Below, piece by piece: positions 26,348 through 36,331 of a stretch of 64,000 nt of DNA (position 1 is its first letter; each line of letters opens with the position of its first letter). The DNA comes from Sulfurospirillum diekertiae (lineage in GTDB: Bacteria > Campylobacterota > Campylobacteria > Campylobacterales > Sulfurospirillaceae), in the NCBI RefSeq assembly GCF_011769985.2, contig NZ_CP039734.2, forward strand, positions 186,001 to 250,000, in the 5' to 3' direction. Both the position numbers and the translations under genes were made by a program. The notes beneath the pieces were generated by a model that ran no database searches, was not told the origin of the DNA, and saw only the letters and a program-made list of their open reading frames with translations.

Positions 26348-26764
26348 ATGAATGATTTTATCAATCTTCTTAAAACCAAAGAGCTTAAAGCAACACCCCA
26401 AAGAATATCTGTTCTCAAAGAGTTAGATAAAAAGGGACATCCAACCATTGATGATCTCTATAATGCACTTAAAAAAGAGAATCCATCTATGTCTTTAGCG
26501 ACAGTGTATAAAAACCTTGCAACGCTTAAAGAAAAAGGTGTGGTCATTGAGGTGAATACTGCTGAGGGGAAAATGCGTTATGACATCTATTCTAAGCCGC
26601 ATATTCATCTTGTTTGCCAACAGTGTGGTTCCATTGAAGATGTTGATTATGACCAAAGTTTATTTGAATATCAAACGATATTAGAAACTAATAAGCATGT
26701 TAAAATTGATCGAATGGATGTGATTGCAACAGTAAAAGAGTGTTCTGTTTGTAAAAAGAAGTAG
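26348..26764 (+). CDS. perR: Fur-family regulator, PerR type
   Basis: 138 residues. A winged helix (LKATPQRISVLKEL, SLATVYKNLATLKEKGVV) is followed by a dimer/metal domain with KPHIHLVCQQCG and a C-terminal CSVCKK pair, the structural Cys4 zinc site. Size and gene position after dxs match C. jejuni PerR, the peroxide regulator. It faces the peroxiredoxin gene across a shared terminator, a plausible target. A role as Fur or another paralogue cannot be excluded from sequence alone. Confidence 0.8.
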   Translation: MNDFINLLKTKELKATPQRISVLKELDKKGHPTIDDLYNALKKENPSMSLATVYKNLATLKEKGVVIEVNTAEGKMRYDIYSKPHIHLVCQQCGSIEDVDYDQSLFEYQTILETNKHVKIDRMDVIATVKECSVCKKK

Positions 26765-26777
26765 TTATCAAAGAAAA

Positions 26778-26810
26778 TAAAGAGAGGAGAGATAATCTCT
26801 CTTCTCTTTA
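26778..26810. terminator. Bidirectional terminator between perR and ahpC
   Basis: Two 15-base arms (TAAAGAGAGGAGAGA and TCTCTCTTCTCTTTA) pair with one G-U around a 3-base loop between convergent genes. Confidence 0.8.
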
Positions 26811-26814
26811 TCGA

Positions 26815-27411
26815 TTAAAGTTTATCAGAGTTATGAGCTAAATAATCAGCAACACCTGCCGTGCTGGCTGTCATTCCTTTGTCGCCTTTTTGCCAACCCG
26901 CTGGGCATACTTCACCATATTCATTGGTAAAGAGCATAGTATCAATCATTCTTAACATCTCATCAATGTTTCTTCCAAGAGGTAAGTCATTGATAACAGC
27001 ATGTCTTACAGTACCATCTTTGTCGATAAGAAAAGAACCGCGTAACGCAACACTGCCATTTAATAAAACATCATAATCACGAGAAATTTGTTTGGTAATA
27101 TCAGCCACTAAAGGAAATCTTACTTGACCAATTCCGCCTTGATTAATAGGAGTGTTTTTCCATGCAAAATGTGAAAATTGTGAGTCGATAGATGCACCAA
27201 TAACATTAATGCCACGGTTTTTAAACTCTTCTAGTCTTTTATCAAATGCAATGATTTCAGAAGGACATACAAATGTAAAATCAAGTGGATAGAAGAAGAG
27301 AACAGTCCCTTTTGATCCAAAGTTTTCATAGAGATTAAAATTATCGACAATTTGATTGTCACCTAAAACAGCAGTTGCGGTAAAGTCAGGAGCTTTATTA
27401 GTTACTAACAT
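26815..27411 (-). CDS. ahpC: 2-Cys peroxiredoxin (AhpC/TsaA)
   Basis: 198 residues. Peroxidatic Cys49 in YPLDFTFVCPSE and resolving Cys169 in EVCPAGWQKG. A GG-like loop and YF-type tail elements are reduced. It detoxifies hydrogen peroxide and organic peroxides in the cytoplasm. It is a single gene convergent with perR, with a TATAAT box on the minus strand at 27449-27454. PerR control is an inference from neighbourhood and from the family's known regulation in Campylobacter. Confidence 0.94.
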   Translation of the reverse strand: MLVTNKAPDFTATAVLGDNQIVDNFNLYENFGSKGTVLFFYPLDFTFVCPSEIIAFDKRLEEFKNRGINVIGASIDSQFSHFAWKNTPINQGGIGQVRFPLVADITKQISRDYDVLLNGSVALRGSFLIDKDGTVRHAVINDLPLGRNIDEMLRMIDTMLFTNEYGEVCPAGWQKGDKGMTASTAGVADYLAHNSDKL

Positions 27412-27448
27412 AATTATCCTTTTATTGAGAATTTTTATTGATACAGAA

Positions 27449-27454
27449 ATTATA
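27449..27454 (-). promoter_or_regulatory. Probable -10 box for ahpC
   Basis: Reads TATAAT on the minus strand, 38 bases before the ahpC ATG. Confidence 0.45.
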
Positions 27455-27519
27455 CAATTAAATAGAAAAAAATATTTTAATTAATAAGACTAATTTTACC
27501 CAGTAAGCTTTTATCCAAA

Positions 27520-29490
27520 TTAAGTTCGAAATTCTCCTAGCTTATGATTAAGGTTCTCAGTCATTTTACTGAGATGTTCAGCAGCGCCTGCAATTTCTTC
27601 AACGCTACGGCTATTTTCCATTGAAATTTTGTTAATTTCTCCTATCTTATGAATCATGATTTCAATCTCTTCTCCTGTTTGAAGATAACTATTAACAGTA
27701 TTCTCTGTAATTTTAGTCACTTCATTAATAATGACAAAACTTTCTTGGAGACTATTTTCAACTTGTTGAGCGGTATTGGCTAATTCTTCTATCTTTTCTG
27801 AATTATGACTCATTTGCTCACTGGAATTAACGATTGATTGTACAATAACATTAATGGTTGCATTGATCTCTATAAGACTTTTTTGAGTGCGTTCTGCAAG
27901 TTTACGTACTTCATCTGCAACAACTGCAAAGCCACGCCCATGTTCACCAGCACGTGCTGCTTCAATAGCGGCATTTAGTGCTAAAAGATTCGTCTGATCC
28001 GCAATGTCACTAATCACTGTTAAAATACTTCTAACCTGCTCTGCATCGGTACTCAGTTGATTAAGTTTTTGTGCAAGTTCAATCTCTGTTACGGAACTTT
28101 TTTGTATCTCTTCTGTTAGGGCAATAACAGCATTACTAGCTGTTTTAAGTGCACCATTCGCTTTTGTCATATCCTCTTTACTGTTCTTGGCTTGATCAAT
28201 AGAAATAGTCATATCTTCACGTACTCGATTAGCTTGGTTTGTTGTATCCAAAACAATAGTCGTTGATTTTTCAACAAGTTTTTCAACTTGTAAGGAAGTT
28301 GTGGATAATTCATGTGAAATGGAAGAATTTTCGCTAGAAAGTGATTTAGCATTACAAATGAGAATACGCACTTTTTCAATAAAATGATTAATTTGTTCGC
28401 TTGCTTGTGCTATTTCATCATTGCCTTTAATTTCTAAATGGCGTGTAAGATCACCATCGCCACTAGAAAGATCTCTTGCTTTTTCTATGAGATTATTAAG
28501 AGGTTTTGTAATGATTTGATTAATAAGTGTCCAGATAATAAACACAATAATAAGTGTCATAATAAAAGAAGTGATAATAAGATTGTTTCTTAGCTTGTCA
28601 TTAGCAGCTTGAAAATCTTTTTCGTTCGCTTTAGCAACCAATATCCAATTCCATTTATTAAAGGGTTGGAAGCTGACAATTTTTGCTTCATCATCTTCTT
28701 GAATGTGTAGCATGCCCTGTTTTTGTCCTAAAATTTGTTTATCAAGGTCAGAAGTAATCTTGGAACTATCAACTTTTGGATGAATATCATATGACTCACT
28801 TTTGGTATTGATCGCATAAAAATAACCATTTTCTCCAATTTTCATACCATTGATTTGTTGTTTCAATGCTTTAAGGCCTTCTGTGAAGTTATAGCCAATA
28901 AATAAAATTCCTACAATTTTATCATTTTCAATAATCGGTGAATAAACGGTGATATAATTTTGACCAAAAAGCCTTGCGCTTCCAATATATTTTTGCTTTT
29001 TCATAATAGGTTCATATGCTGGGCTTGTTTTCCCTAACATGGTTCCCATAGCGCGTGATCCATCTTCTTTTTTTAGTGAAGTGGAAACACGAACAAAATC
29101 ATCACCATGAAAAGCGAAAATAGTAGCAACAGCGCCCGTGAGGTTCGTAAATGTATCTACTTTTACGAAATTATTATTTAATGTATGACCATCAGCTGCA
29201 ATTAAAGGTGTTTCAACACCATGAACCATGATTTTTTCACTCGCATTTATATGAAAATTACTAAATTCTGATTCAAAAACAGTAAAAAGCTTGATAGCAG
29301 TATCCTCAAGTGCACTATTATAAACGTTTACAGTTTGCTCTAATCCCGTAAGATTTGCAGTAATCTTTTGTTCAGTTTCTTGTTTAATATAGCTACTCAA
29401 ATAAATATTGATGTAAAAGATAAAAGCAAAAATTGCAAAAGAAACAATTAATACCTGTAAAATAGTTACTTTTTTAGCTAATGAATTCAT
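27520..29490 (-). CDS. Methyl-accepting chemotaxis protein with Cache sensor
   Basis: 656 residues. Membrane span at about 9-30, large periplasmic Cache-type domain (about 35-300; [20 protein letters not shown] and [21 protein letters not shown]), second span at about 303-325, HAMP, then a cytoplasmic signalling domain. The hairpin tip [18 protein letters not shown] is the hallmark contact for CheA and CheW. There is no C-terminal CheR/CheB tether peptide. The ligand is unknown. It is a single gene, and its signal would pass to the CheV-CheA-CheW set at 6.8-10.6 kb. Confidence 0.92.
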   Translation of the reverse strand: MNSLAKKVTILQVLIVSFAIFAFIFYINIYLSSYIKQETEQKITANLTGLEQTVNVYNSALEDTAIKLFTVFESEFSNFHINASEKIMVHGVETPLIAADGHTLNNNFVKVDTFTNLTGAVATIFAFHGDDFVRVSTSLKKEDGSRAMGTMLGKTSPAYEPIMKKQKYIGSARLFGQNYITVYSPIIENDKIVGILFIGYNFTEGLKALKQQINGMKIGENGYFYAINTKSESYDIHPKVDSSKITSDLDKQILGQKQGMLHIQEDDEAKIVSFQPFNKWNWILVAKANEKDFQAANDKLRNNLIITSFIMTLIIVFIIWTLINQIITKPLNNLIEKARDLSSGDGDLTRHLEIKGNDEIAQASEQINHFIEKVRILICNAKSLSSENSSISHELSTTSLQVEKLVEKSTTIVLDTTNQANRVREDMTISIDQAKNSKEDMTKANGALKTASNAVIALTEEIQKSSVTEIELAQKLNQLSTDAEQVRSILTVISDIADQTNLLALNAAIEAARAGEHGRGFAVVADEVRKLAERTQKSLIEINATINVIVQSIVNSSEQMSHNSEKIEELANTAQQVENSLQESFVIINEVTKITENTVNSYLQTGEEIEIMIHKIGEINKISMENSRSVEEIAGAAEHLSKMTENLNHKLGEFRT

Positions 29491-29878
29491 TTATATCTCC
29501 ATATATAATGTATATTTAAATATATAGTATGAAAAAAACCCTTTGGAAAAGTTAAATAAGAAACATAAAAGTTAAATATTTGTTTACCTTTTAATAAAAT
29601 AAACATCGATGAATGATTCAATAAGTTAGATCTATCTAGAAATTTTTATTTAACCTGATTTTTTTAATCTAAGCTATTTTCATGCTACGAACTTAATGTA
29701 AGATTTCTTTGATAAAAGATTTTGATACAAGGCGTCTTGGTTAGAAAGAAGGTTCCAGTTCAAACTGGCTAAATTAAACCGTTTGTTAGTTTTTAACTAG
29801 TAATTTGGGTTTAATATCAATTTTAATTTAGTTTGGATATAGTTTTTCGTTAGTATAAAAACCAATTGAGGAGAAATT
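29491..29878. other. 388-bp intergenic region between divergent chemoreceptor and ferredoxin genes
   Basis: Very AT-rich, with no credible ORF. Near the ferredoxin end is a small hairpin, CCAGTTCAAACTGG at 29754-29767, and TTAGTATAAAAACC (about 29850-29865), which contains a -10-like TATAAA before fdx. The chemoreceptor promoter must lie at the left end, where ATATATAATGTATAT is seen. No RNA gene recognised. Confidence 0.5.
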
Positions 29879-30163
29879 ATGGCAGTAAAAATTACTGATA
29901 TTTGTATTGCATGTGGCGCCTGTATTGATGAGTGCCCGGTAGAAGCAATTGTGGACGATAGTGATAACCCAACAGGTGCAGATATCTATTATGTCTATGC
30001 TGACAAATGTGTTGAGTGTGTAGGACATCATGATGCCCCAGCGTGTGCTGAAGCTTGCCCAACTGAAGGTTGTATTGTATGGGATGCTCCATATGCAGGA
30101 CAACCAAGTCGTGACGAGATCAGTGCAGATATGCGAAAAGGTACAACGCCTTGCGCTGAATAA
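29879..30163 (+). CDS. 2[4Fe-4S] ferredoxin
   Basis: 94 residues. Two cluster motifs: CIACGACIDECP (CxxCxxCxxxCP) and the second set CVECVGHHDAPACAEACP with a longer spacer, typical of the Allochromatium-type ferredoxins. Acidic surface. A low-potential electron carrier for pyruvate and 2-oxoglutarate oxidoreductases or hydrogenase (family knowledge). AGGAG precedes the ATG, and a strong terminator follows. Corresponds in position to the ferredoxin gene beside ndk in C. jejuni. Confidence 0.93.
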   Translation: MAVKITDICIACGACIDECPVEAIVDDSDNPTGADIYYVYADKCVECVGHHDAPACAEACPTEGCIVWDAPYAGQPSRDEISADMRKGTTPCAE

Positions 30164-30169
30164 TAACTA

Positions 30170-30191
30170 CAAAGAGGGGAAACCCTCTTTG
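30170..30191 (+). terminator. Hairpin terminator after ferredoxin
   Basis: CAAAGAGGG and CCCTCTTTG pair around a GAAA tetraloop, followed by TCTTTCT. Confidence 0.85.
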
Positions 30192-30242
30192 TCTTTCTAT
30201 ATTTAAAAATAGTATTTAATTGATATTAAAAAAAAATTCTGC

Positions 30243-30248
30243 TATACT
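30243..30248 (+). promoter_or_regulatory. Probable -10 box for ndk-fabH
   Basis: TGCTATACT, an extended -10, 56 bases before the ndk start. Confidence 0.45.
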
Positions 30249-30304
30249 CCCACGTTCTAATTCCCTACAAAGTTATGAAATTCAATTATATATAGGAGAG
30301 GATT

Positions 30305-30718
30305 GTGGAGAACACATTATCCATTATTAAACCAGATGCAGTAGCAAAAAATGTTATTGGTAAAATTGTTGACAGATTTGAATCAAATGGGTTAAAAATT
30401 GCAGCGATGAAAAAAGTCCAACTTAGTCAAGCAGATGCTGAGGCTTTTTATGCAGTTCATGCAAGTAGACCATTTTTTGGTGATCTTGTTAAATTTATGA
30501 TTAGTGGACCTGTTGTGGTTATGGTTCTAGAAGGCGAAAATGCCGTTCTTAAAAATCGTGATCTTATGGGTGCAACGAATCCTAAAGAAGCAGCAAAAGG
30601 TACTATTAGAGCTGATTTTGCTGATAGTATTGATGCAAATGCAGTTCATGGTAGCGATAGCTTAGAGAATGCAAAAATCGAAATCGATTTCTTTTTTGCC
30701 AGAAGAGAAATTCTCTAA
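30305..30718 (+). CDS. ndk: Nucleoside diphosphate kinase
   Basis: 137 residues from GTG at 30305 with AGGAGAGGA upstream. N-terminal [18 protein letters not shown] and the phosphorylated His115 in [12 protein letters not shown] define the family. It balances nucleoside triphosphate pools using ATP. It is first in a cluster ndk-yceD-rpmF-plsX-fabH, the same order as C. jejuni. Confidence 0.97.
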   Translation: MENTLSIIKPDAVAKNVIGKIVDRFESNGLKIAAMKKVQLSQADAEAFYAVHASRPFFGDLVKFMISGPVVVMVLEGENAVLKNRDLMGATNPKEAAKGTIRADFADSIDANAVHGSDSLENAKIEIDFFFARREIL

Positions 30719-30723
30719 TTTCA

Positions 30724-31092
30724 ATGAAAATTGAATTCAAAAAAGTTCCCACAACTGGGATTCATTTTGAAACATCTTTGGATGAAATTAGATTTTTTGG
30801 TGAGGCATTAAAAATAGGCAAGACAATGGTGAAATGCACAGGTCAATTGGAAGGGACACTTCCTCATCTGTGCGACCGATGTGGCGAAAATTTTGAGTTA
30901 ACGGTTAATGAGCGTGTTGAAGTCTTTGCACAAGAAGGTCTTTACGAAGATCAAGAAGGTGAAGAGCTTTTAAATATAATAGAATTTTTTGATGGTTCGA
31001 TTGATCTTGATTCAATACTTCAAAGTGAAATTGAAGCTTTCAAAAGCGATTACCACTATTGTGGACAATGTGAACAACTAAAAGGAGAATAA
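30724..31092 (+). CDS. YceD/DUF177 family protein
   Basis: 122 residues, starting 5 bp after ndk. Two Cys pairs, [11 protein letters not shown] and YCGQCEQ at the C-terminus, resemble the metal-binding Cys of DUF177 proteins, which are linked to 23S rRNA maturation and nearly always precede rpmF. The acidic stretch [22 protein letters not shown] is typical. rpmF starts 1 bp after its stop. Confidence 0.88.
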   Translation: MKIEFKKVPTTGIHFETSLDEIRFFGEALKIGKTMVKCTGQLEGTLPHLCDRCGENFELTVNERVEVFAQEGLYEDQEGEELLNIIEFFDGSIDLDSILQSEIEAFKSDYHYCGQCEQLKGE

Positions 31093-31093
31093 A

Positions 31094-31246
31094 ATGGCTG
31101 TACCTAAGAGAAGAGTGAGTAAAACCAGAGGCGCAAAAAGAAGAACACACTACAAAGTAACACTTCCTATGCCAGTTAAAGACAGTGATGGAACATGGAA
31201 AATGCCTCATAGAGTGAACAAAACAACAGGCGAATATAAAAACTAA
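31094..31246 (+). CDS. rpmF: Ribosomal protein bL32
   Basis: 50 residues, ATG at 31094 with AAGGAG upstream, TAA at 31244-31246. [19 protein letters not shown] is the universal L32 start. The zinc-binding Cys pairs of some L32 proteins are absent, so this is the Cys-less form. It sits between yceD and plsX, and plsX starts on the very next base. Confidence 0.97.
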   Translation: MAVPKRRVSKTRGAKRRTHYKVTLPMPVKDSDGTWKMPHRVNKTTGEYKN

Positions 31247-32239
31247 ATGCTAACCATAGCAATTGACGCGATGGGCGGAGACTTCGGTCCCGCTCCTATT
31301 GTTGAAGGTACGCTTCAGGCGCTTAAAGAGCGTCAATTTAAAGCACTGCTTGTCGGGGACATTAATGTTCTCAAACCTCTTATCCCTCAAGAATACTTAG
31401 CTAAAATCTCTTTTGTTGAAGCATCAGATATTTTAGATATGCATGAAGCAGCCACAAATGCTCTCAAACGCAAAGAAACATCTATTTATAAAGCTGTTGA
31501 TCTTGTCAAAGATAAAGTAGCCGATGCTGTTGTTTCGATGGGGCATAGTGGTGCAACAATGAGCTTAGCAACGCTTCGTATTGGAAGGCTCAAAGGTGTT
31601 TTACGTCCTGCCATTGCTACAATTATGCCAACAGCAGTGCCTGGAAAGCTTAGTCTTGTATTAGATGTTGGCGCCAATGTTGACTGCAAAGCAGAGCATT
31701 TAGCACAATTTGCTATTATGGGTGAAACCTATGCTAAAGATGTTTTGAAAATTGCTAAGCCAAAAGTTGGACTCCTTTCTAATGGTGAAGAAGAGAGTAA
31801 AGGCAATGAGATAACAAAAGAGGCATTTGCAATCCTGAAAAAAATTGAGAGTTTTGTCGGCAATGTTGAAGGGAATAATGTTTTTGATGGTTCCGTAGAT
31901 GTCATTGTTTGTGATGGTTTTGTAGGAAATATTTTGCTGAAAGCGAGTGAAGGCGTGGCAGATTCTATTACAAAAATTATCAAACAAAATGTACGTCGCT
32001 CACCATTAGCAATTGCAGGGGCAGTGCTTATGCGTAAAGTTTTTAAAGTGCTTAAAAAGCAAGTTGACTATGCAGAGTACGGCGGTGCTCCACTTATTGG
32101 AATTAATGGGTGTGCCATTATTGGACATGGTAAGAGTAATGCAAAAGCAGTCAAAAATGCTATTTATCAGGCGATTAATTTCTCAAGCTCTGGTATTAAC
32201 ACAGATATTGAACAAAAACTAGTGCTATTAGAGCAATAA
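31247..32239 (+). CDS. plsX: Phosphate acyltransferase PlsX
   Basis: 330 residues. [17 protein letters not shown] at the N-terminus, [28 protein letters not shown] and [18 protein letters not shown] are the family signature. It converts acyl-ACP to acyl phosphate for PlsY (at 46.7 kb in this window) in phospholipid synthesis. It is followed by fabH after 9 bp. Confidence 0.96.
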   Translation: MLTIAIDAMGGDFGPAPIVEGTLQALKERQFKALLVGDINVLKPLIPQEYLAKISFVEASDILDMHEAATNALKRKETSIYKAVDLVKDKVADAVVSMGHSGATMSLATLRIGRLKGVLRPAIATIMPTAVPGKLSLVLDVGANVDCKAEHLAQFAIMGETYAKDVLKIAKPKVGLLSNGEEESKGNEITKEAFAILKKIESFVGNVEGNNVFDGSVDVIVCDGFVGNILLKASEGVADSITKIIKQNVRRSPLAIAGAVLMRKVFKVLKKQVDYAEYGGAPLIGINGCAIIGHGKSNAKAVKNAIYQAINFSSSGINTDIEQKLVLLEQ

Positions 32240-32248
32240 AGGATTAAT

Positions 32249-33241
32249 GTGTATGCATCTTTAAAATCCATCGGAGGCTATGCCCCTTCTCGTGTTTTGA
32301 GTAATTTAGACCTTGAGAAGATGGTTGAAACAAGTGACGAATGGATTGAGAAACGTACAGGTATTAAAGAGAGACGTATTGCCTCAGTGGAAGAAGCAAC
32401 GAGTGATCTAGGGGTGAAGGCAGCTGAGAAGGCTATTGAACGCGCAGGCATAACTAAAGAAGAGATTGATCTGATCATCTGCGCGACACTCTCCCCTGAT
32501 TATTTTTGTATGCCTTCTACTGCATGTGTTATTGCTGGAAAACTAGGTATTAATGATGTCATGGCATTTGACATTAGTGCTGCATGCAGTGGATTTGTCT
32601 ATATGCTTTCAATGGCCAAAGCTTTTATTGAATCAGGTGCAAAGAAAAATATTTTATTGATTGGTGCCGAAAAAATTAGTAGCGTGGTTGATTATACCGA
32701 TCGTGGTACATGTATTCTTTTTGGTGATGGTGCGGGTGCTGCTATTATTGGTGCAACTGAAAATAAAAACGAAGCTATTTTAGATATTCACGCTTCGGCT
32801 GATGGTCGTTATGGCGACCTTTTAATTACTCCAGGGTGTGGCTCAAAATACCCTTGCTCTCAAGAAACACTGGATAATAAACTGAATTACATCAAAATGC
32901 AGGGTAACGATGTTTATAAAGTAGCAGTAAAAACACTCACAAACGATGTGATTGAGATTTTAGAAAAAAACAATATCACTTCTTCACAGATTGATCATTT
33001 TATACCCCATCAAGCGAATATGAGAATTATTGAAGCTGTCCGTGCAAAGCTTGATTTCCCTCTTGAAAAAACTATTTTAACCGTTGCAAAATATGGCAAC
33101 ACCTCGGCAGCCTCAATACCGATGGCAATTAATGACGCCTATGAAGAGGGACGTATCAAGAAAGGCGATTTAATGCTTTTAGATACCTTTGGTGGTGGTT
33201 TTACATGGGCTAGTGGTCTTGTAAGGTTTGGTGGTAACTAA
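32249..33241 (+). CDS. fabH: 3-oxoacyl-ACP synthase III
   Basis: 330 residues, GTG start at 32249. Catalytic Cys113 in [13 protein letters not shown], His in [10 protein letters not shown] and Asn in [11 protein letters not shown] make the full triad. Starts fatty-acid synthesis by condensing acetyl-CoA with malonyl-ACP. Last gene of the ndk cluster. A 33-bp gap separates it from the Bat operon. Confidence 0.96.
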   Translation: MYASLKSIGGYAPSRVLSNLDLEKMVETSDEWIEKRTGIKERRIASVEEATSDLGVKAAEKAIERAGITKEEIDLIICATLSPDYFCMPSTACVIAGKLGINDVMAFDISAACSGFVYMLSMAKAFIESGAKKNILLIGAEKISSVVDYTDRGTCILFGDGAGAAIIGATENKNEAILDIHASADGRYGDLLITPGCGSKYPCSQETLDNKLNYIKMQGNDVYKVAVKTLTNDVIEILEKNNITSSQIDHFIPHQANMRIIEAVRAKLDFPLEKTILTVAKYGNTSAASIPMAINDAYEEGRIKKGDLMLLDTFGGGFTWASGLVRFGGN

Positions 33242-33274
33242 TATTCTTTGATACCTTCATAAAGGTTAACGATT

Positions 33275-34219
33275 ATGGAAGTCTTACACGCATTAAAGTC
33301 TGAAATTTCAAAGGTAATCGTTGGTCATTCGAAGCTCATTGACTCGCTGATTATTGCACTGCTCTGTGATGGGCATGTTCTGATTGAAGGTGTTCCAGGA
33401 CTTGCGAAAACAACAACGATCAATACGCTTGCAAAAGCATTAGGACTCTCCTTTGGCAGAGTTCAATTTACGCCCGATCTTCTTCCGAGTGATATTATAG
33501 GCGCCGAAATTTATAACCCAAAAAGTGGTGAATTTGTGGTCAAAAAAGGGCCTATTTTTACGAATCTTCTCTTAGCCGATGAGATCAATCGTGCCCCTGC
33601 AAAAGTGCAATCAGCTCTTTTAGAGGCGATGCAAGAGTATCAAGTTACGATTGGAGATCAGAGCCTTAAGCTTCCACGTCCTTTTTTCGTGCTAGCTACC
33701 CAAAATCCTATCGAATCAACAGGAACGTATAGTTTACCAGAAGCGCAACTCGATCGCTTTATGATGAAACTACTGGTGGGTTACAATACCAAAGAAGAAG
33801 AGATACGCATGGCACGCAATGTGGCACTTGGAATACACGAGTCTATTGCGACTGTTTTAAAAAGTACAGAACTTCTATCACTTCAAAATCAACTCAAATC
33901 AATTCACATTGATCCACAGATTGAAAACTATATTGCCGATCTTATTTTTGCTTCACGTAAGCCAAAAATGTATGGATTGGTCAAATTAGAAAATTTCATT
34001 CGTTTTGGAGCAAGTCCTCGTGCCACGATTGATTTACATAAAGCATCACGAGCCCATGCACTGCTTTTAGGCAGAGATTTTGTAACGCCTGTTGATGTGG
34101 CAAGTGTGGGTAAAGAAGTCATGCGTCATCGTATTATTCTCAGTTATGAAGCAGAAGCACAAGGCATCAGTACCGATTCGGTTATTGATACACTGATAGA
34201 GACAATTCCTCTTCCTTGA
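33275..34219 (+). CDS. MoxR-family AAA+ ATPase
   Basis: 314 residues. Walker A in EGVPGLAKTTTI, Walker B LLADEINRAPAKVQSALLEAMQE, sensor motif ATQNPIESTGTYSLPEAQLDRF. MoxR ATPases act as chaperones with VWA-domain proteins. It heads a six-gene operon with DUF58, a small membrane protein, two VWA proteins and BatD, the layout of the Bacteroides-type aerotolerance (Bat) operons. Confidence 0.93.
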   Translation: MEVLHALKSEISKVIVGHSKLIDSLIIALLCDGHVLIEGVPGLAKTTTINTLAKALGLSFGRVQFTPDLLPSDIIGAEIYNPKSGEFVVKKGPIFTNLLLADEINRAPAKVQSALLEAMQEYQVTIGDQSLKLPRPFFVLATQNPIESTGTYSLPEAQLDRFMMKLLVGYNTKEEEIRMARNVALGIHESIATVLKSTELLSLQNQLKSIHIDPQIENYIADLIFASRKPKMYGLVKLENFIRFGASPRATIDLHKASRAHALLLGRDFVTPVDVASVGKEVMRHRIILSYEAEAQGISTDSVIDTLIETIPLP

Positions 34220-34222
34220 TCC

Positions 34223-35059
34223 GTGCAAACACTCAGCTATAACACCATTATTGCGCGCAGTAAAAAGCATCTCTTTGGCGAGATGGTTGGTTCTAACCCT
34301 TCTTCTAAAGAGGGGGATGGGTACGATTTTTCACAAATTCGTCCTTACATGTACGGTGACAATGTCAAACGTATTGATTGGAAACAAAGTACCAAAACGG
34401 GGCAGATTCAACTTCGTAGTTTTTTTGAAGAAAAAGAGATCACTGTTTATGCGCTAGGCTTAATGAGTGGAAGTATATATTTTGGCATTGACCGTATGAA
34501 GCAAGAAGTAATGGCAGAAGTAGTTGCTCTTTTAGGGTTTAGTGCGATTAAAAATAGCGATTTCTTTTCACTAGCTCTTCTGTCAGACAAACTTTTGTAT
34601 GAGCGTTTACTCTCCAAAAAAGAAGCAATGGTCAGAGAAGCGATCTATAAAACACTTCAAAGTCCCGTAATTGCTCAACAACTGAATTGGAATTTCATCC
34701 AACATTACGCACTTTATAGGATTAAAAAACCTTCTTTACTTTTTATCCTCAGTGACTTTTTTGAAATGCCTATCTTGGATGCCATAGCCAAAAAACATTC
34801 AGTTGTGGTTATAAAAATACGAGATCATTTTGAAGAAAAACCTACTGCTTTAGGCTCGTTTTACATTAAAGACCCGACAAGTTTACGTGAAGAAAAAGTT
34901 ATGCTTGATGCAGCAATAATCAAAGCATATAGGGTAAGACAAGAACAATTTGATCAGCACTTACAGGGCTATTTTAAAAAACAAGGTATTGCGCAAATAA
35001 GTCTCTATACAAACGAAGACCCCTACATTAAGCTTTCCTCCATTTTAAGGGAAATGTGA
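34223..35059 (+). CDS. DUF58 domain protein of the Bat operon
   Basis: 278 residues, GTG start 3 bp after moxR. The DUF58 core motif EGDGYDFSQIRPYMYGDNVKRIDWKQSTKTG lies at about residues 28-58. The rest has a VWA-like pattern (LLFILSDFFEMP). These proteins are standard partners of MoxR ATPases. Here there are no membrane spans. It overlaps the next gene by 4 bp. Confidence 0.88.
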   Translation: MQTLSYNTIIARSKKHLFGEMVGSNPSSKEGDGYDFSQIRPYMYGDNVKRIDWKQSTKTGQIQLRSFFEEKEITVYALGLMSGSIYFGIDRMKQEVMAEVVALLGFSAIKNSDFFSLALLSDKLLYERLLSKKEAMVREAIYKTLQSPVIAQQLNWNFIQHYALYRIKKPSLLFILSDFFEMPILDAIAKKHSVVVIKIRDHFEEKPTALGSFYIKDPTSLREEKVMLDAAIIKAYRVRQEQFDQHLQGYFKKQGIAQISLYTNEDPYIKLSSILREM

Positions 35060-35436
35060 TGGAATCACTCAAAGATATTAAAGGCTTAGTTTCCATCCCT
35101 GATTTTTCATGGATGGTATTGTTGATTATCATACTGTGCATTTTAGGAATTTTTGGTTGGTTTCTGTGGAAAATGAGATCTCCTCAAAAAATGTTGACAC
35201 CCAAAGAGGAAGCCTTAATATTTTTGAAAACAGTGAGTATGGAAGATGCAAAGGAGTGCGCGTATGCCTTGAGTCAATGGGGAGCTTTGATAGTTGATGA
35301 TACCAATAGAGCACAGTTTGAAATTTTGCAAGACGAACTTTCCTACTATAAATATCGCTCTTATGAAGCACCCTTAAAGGTGAAAGAAAAAGTGTTGTGG
35401 CAAGCGTTTTTAGGGATGAATGATGTTCACGTTTGA
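35056..35436 (+). CDS. Small membrane protein of the Bat operon (DUF4381-like)
   Basis: 126 residues. One membrane span at about 19-40 (MVLLIIILCILGIFGWFLW), then a soluble helical domain. Position between DUF58 and the first VWA gene, and length, fit the DUF4381 proteins of such operons, but I see no decisive motif. It overlaps its neighbours by 4 bp upstream and 17 bp downstream. Confidence 0.7.
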   Translation: MMESLKDIKGLVSIPDFSWMVLLIIILCILGIFGWFLWKMRSPQKMLTPKEEALIFLKTVSMEDAKECAYALSQWGALIVDDTNRAQFEILQDELSYYKYRSYEAPLKVKEKVLWQAFLGMNDVHV

Positions 35437-36331
35437 GTATCCTTATCTCTTTCTAGGGCTTCTTGTTTTTATCGTTTGTGCCTTTACATGTAAAGAAAAA
35501 CACAGCACTATTTATATGCCTCATTTACTTTCATTGCCTTTACATGTAAAGACCAATCTCTTACACACTATCCTTAAATGGTTAGGAATAAGTATGCTTT
35601 TTACGGCACTTGCTTCACCGGTCATTCAAAGTAAAGAGGAACAATTACGCTTGTCACATTCAATTTTGCTTCTGTTGGATGTGAGTGAATCCATGCATAA
35701 AGAGATGTTTGATCGAACAATGATGAAGAGTAAATTTGTTCTCTCTAAGGAATTGGCAGCATCTTTTATTGAAAAGCGAAAGATGGATAACATCGGGGTT
35801 ATTGTCTTTGGTGATTTTGCCTATGTTGCAACACCTTTGACATACGATTATGAGAGCGCCTCAATGATTGTTCAAAATCTAGAAGAAGGGATTGCAGGAA
35901 AAAAAACGGCCATGTATGATGCGCTTTTTTTGGCGACAAGGCTGCTTCAAAACAACAGTGCCAAAGAAAAAGTGGTGGTATTGTTAACCGATGGCTTTAA
36001 CACGACGGGAAACATCCCTCTTGATGCTGCCTTAAGAGCACTTGAGAGTGAAAAGATCAAAGTGTATGCCATTGGAATTGGACGAGAAGGTGAGTTTGAT
36101 GAAGGTGTATTGAGCTTACTCGCACAAAAAAGTGAGGGTGCTTTCTTTAAAGCCAATAATGCCAAAACGCTTGAAGAGATTTATACAAAAATTGATGTAA
36201 TGGAGCAAAGTTTACAACATTCATCAGGAAAATACCACTATCAGTATCTTTACATGTATCCCCTTTTAATAGCTTTTTTGGCACTTTTGGGTTACGGTAA
36301 ACTTGCATTTAGGCAGAATGTATGCAATTAG
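35420..36331 (+). CDS. BatA-like von Willebrand factor A membrane protein
   Basis: 303 residues. Two N-terminal spans (about 5-22, 47-65), a VWA domain (about 75-265) with MIDAS motif LLDVSESMHKEM and LLTDGFNTTG, and a C-terminal span (about 278-297). VWA domain is expected in the periplasm. It carries exact palindromes at 35483 (FTCK) and 35539 (LHVK), only 56 bp apart, in the N-terminal membrane region, and a variant at 36249 (LYMY). It overlaps the next gene by 10 bp. Confidence 0.88.
   Translation: MMFTFEYPYLFLGLLVFIVCAFTCKEKHSTIYMPHLLSLPLHVKTNLLHTILKWLGISMLFTALASPVIQSKEEQLRLSHSILLLLDVSESMHKEMFDRTMMKSKFVLSKELAASFIEKRKMDNIGVIVFGDFAYVATPLTYDYESASMIVQNLEEGIAGKKTAMYDALFLATRLLQNNSAKEKVVVLLTDGFNTTGNIPLDAALRALESEKIKVYAIGIGREGEFDEGVLSLLAQKSEGAFFKANNAKTLEEIYTKIDVMEQSLQHSSGKYHYQYLYMYPLLIAFLALLGYGKLAFRQNVCN
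35483..35494. repeat. TTTACATGTAAA palindrome, exact copy, FTCK frame
   Basis: At the end of the first membrane span of the BatA-like protein. Confidence 0.9.
35539..35550. repeat. TTTACATGTAAA palindrome, exact copy, LHVK frame
   Basis: 56 bp (start to start) after the previous copy, the closest pair in the window. The local context CC-TTTACATGTAAA-GA is shared by both. Confidence 0.9.

Noticed and set aside
27412-27519. A defined PerR box upstream of ahpC
   Set aside because: The spacer is so AT-rich that weak dyads occur everywhere; no clear 15-bp operator stands out.
29491-29878. A small RNA or riboswitch in the long spacer before ferredoxin
   Set aside because: Only a 6-bp-arm hairpin is visible and no terminator-like end precedes the ferredoxin gene.
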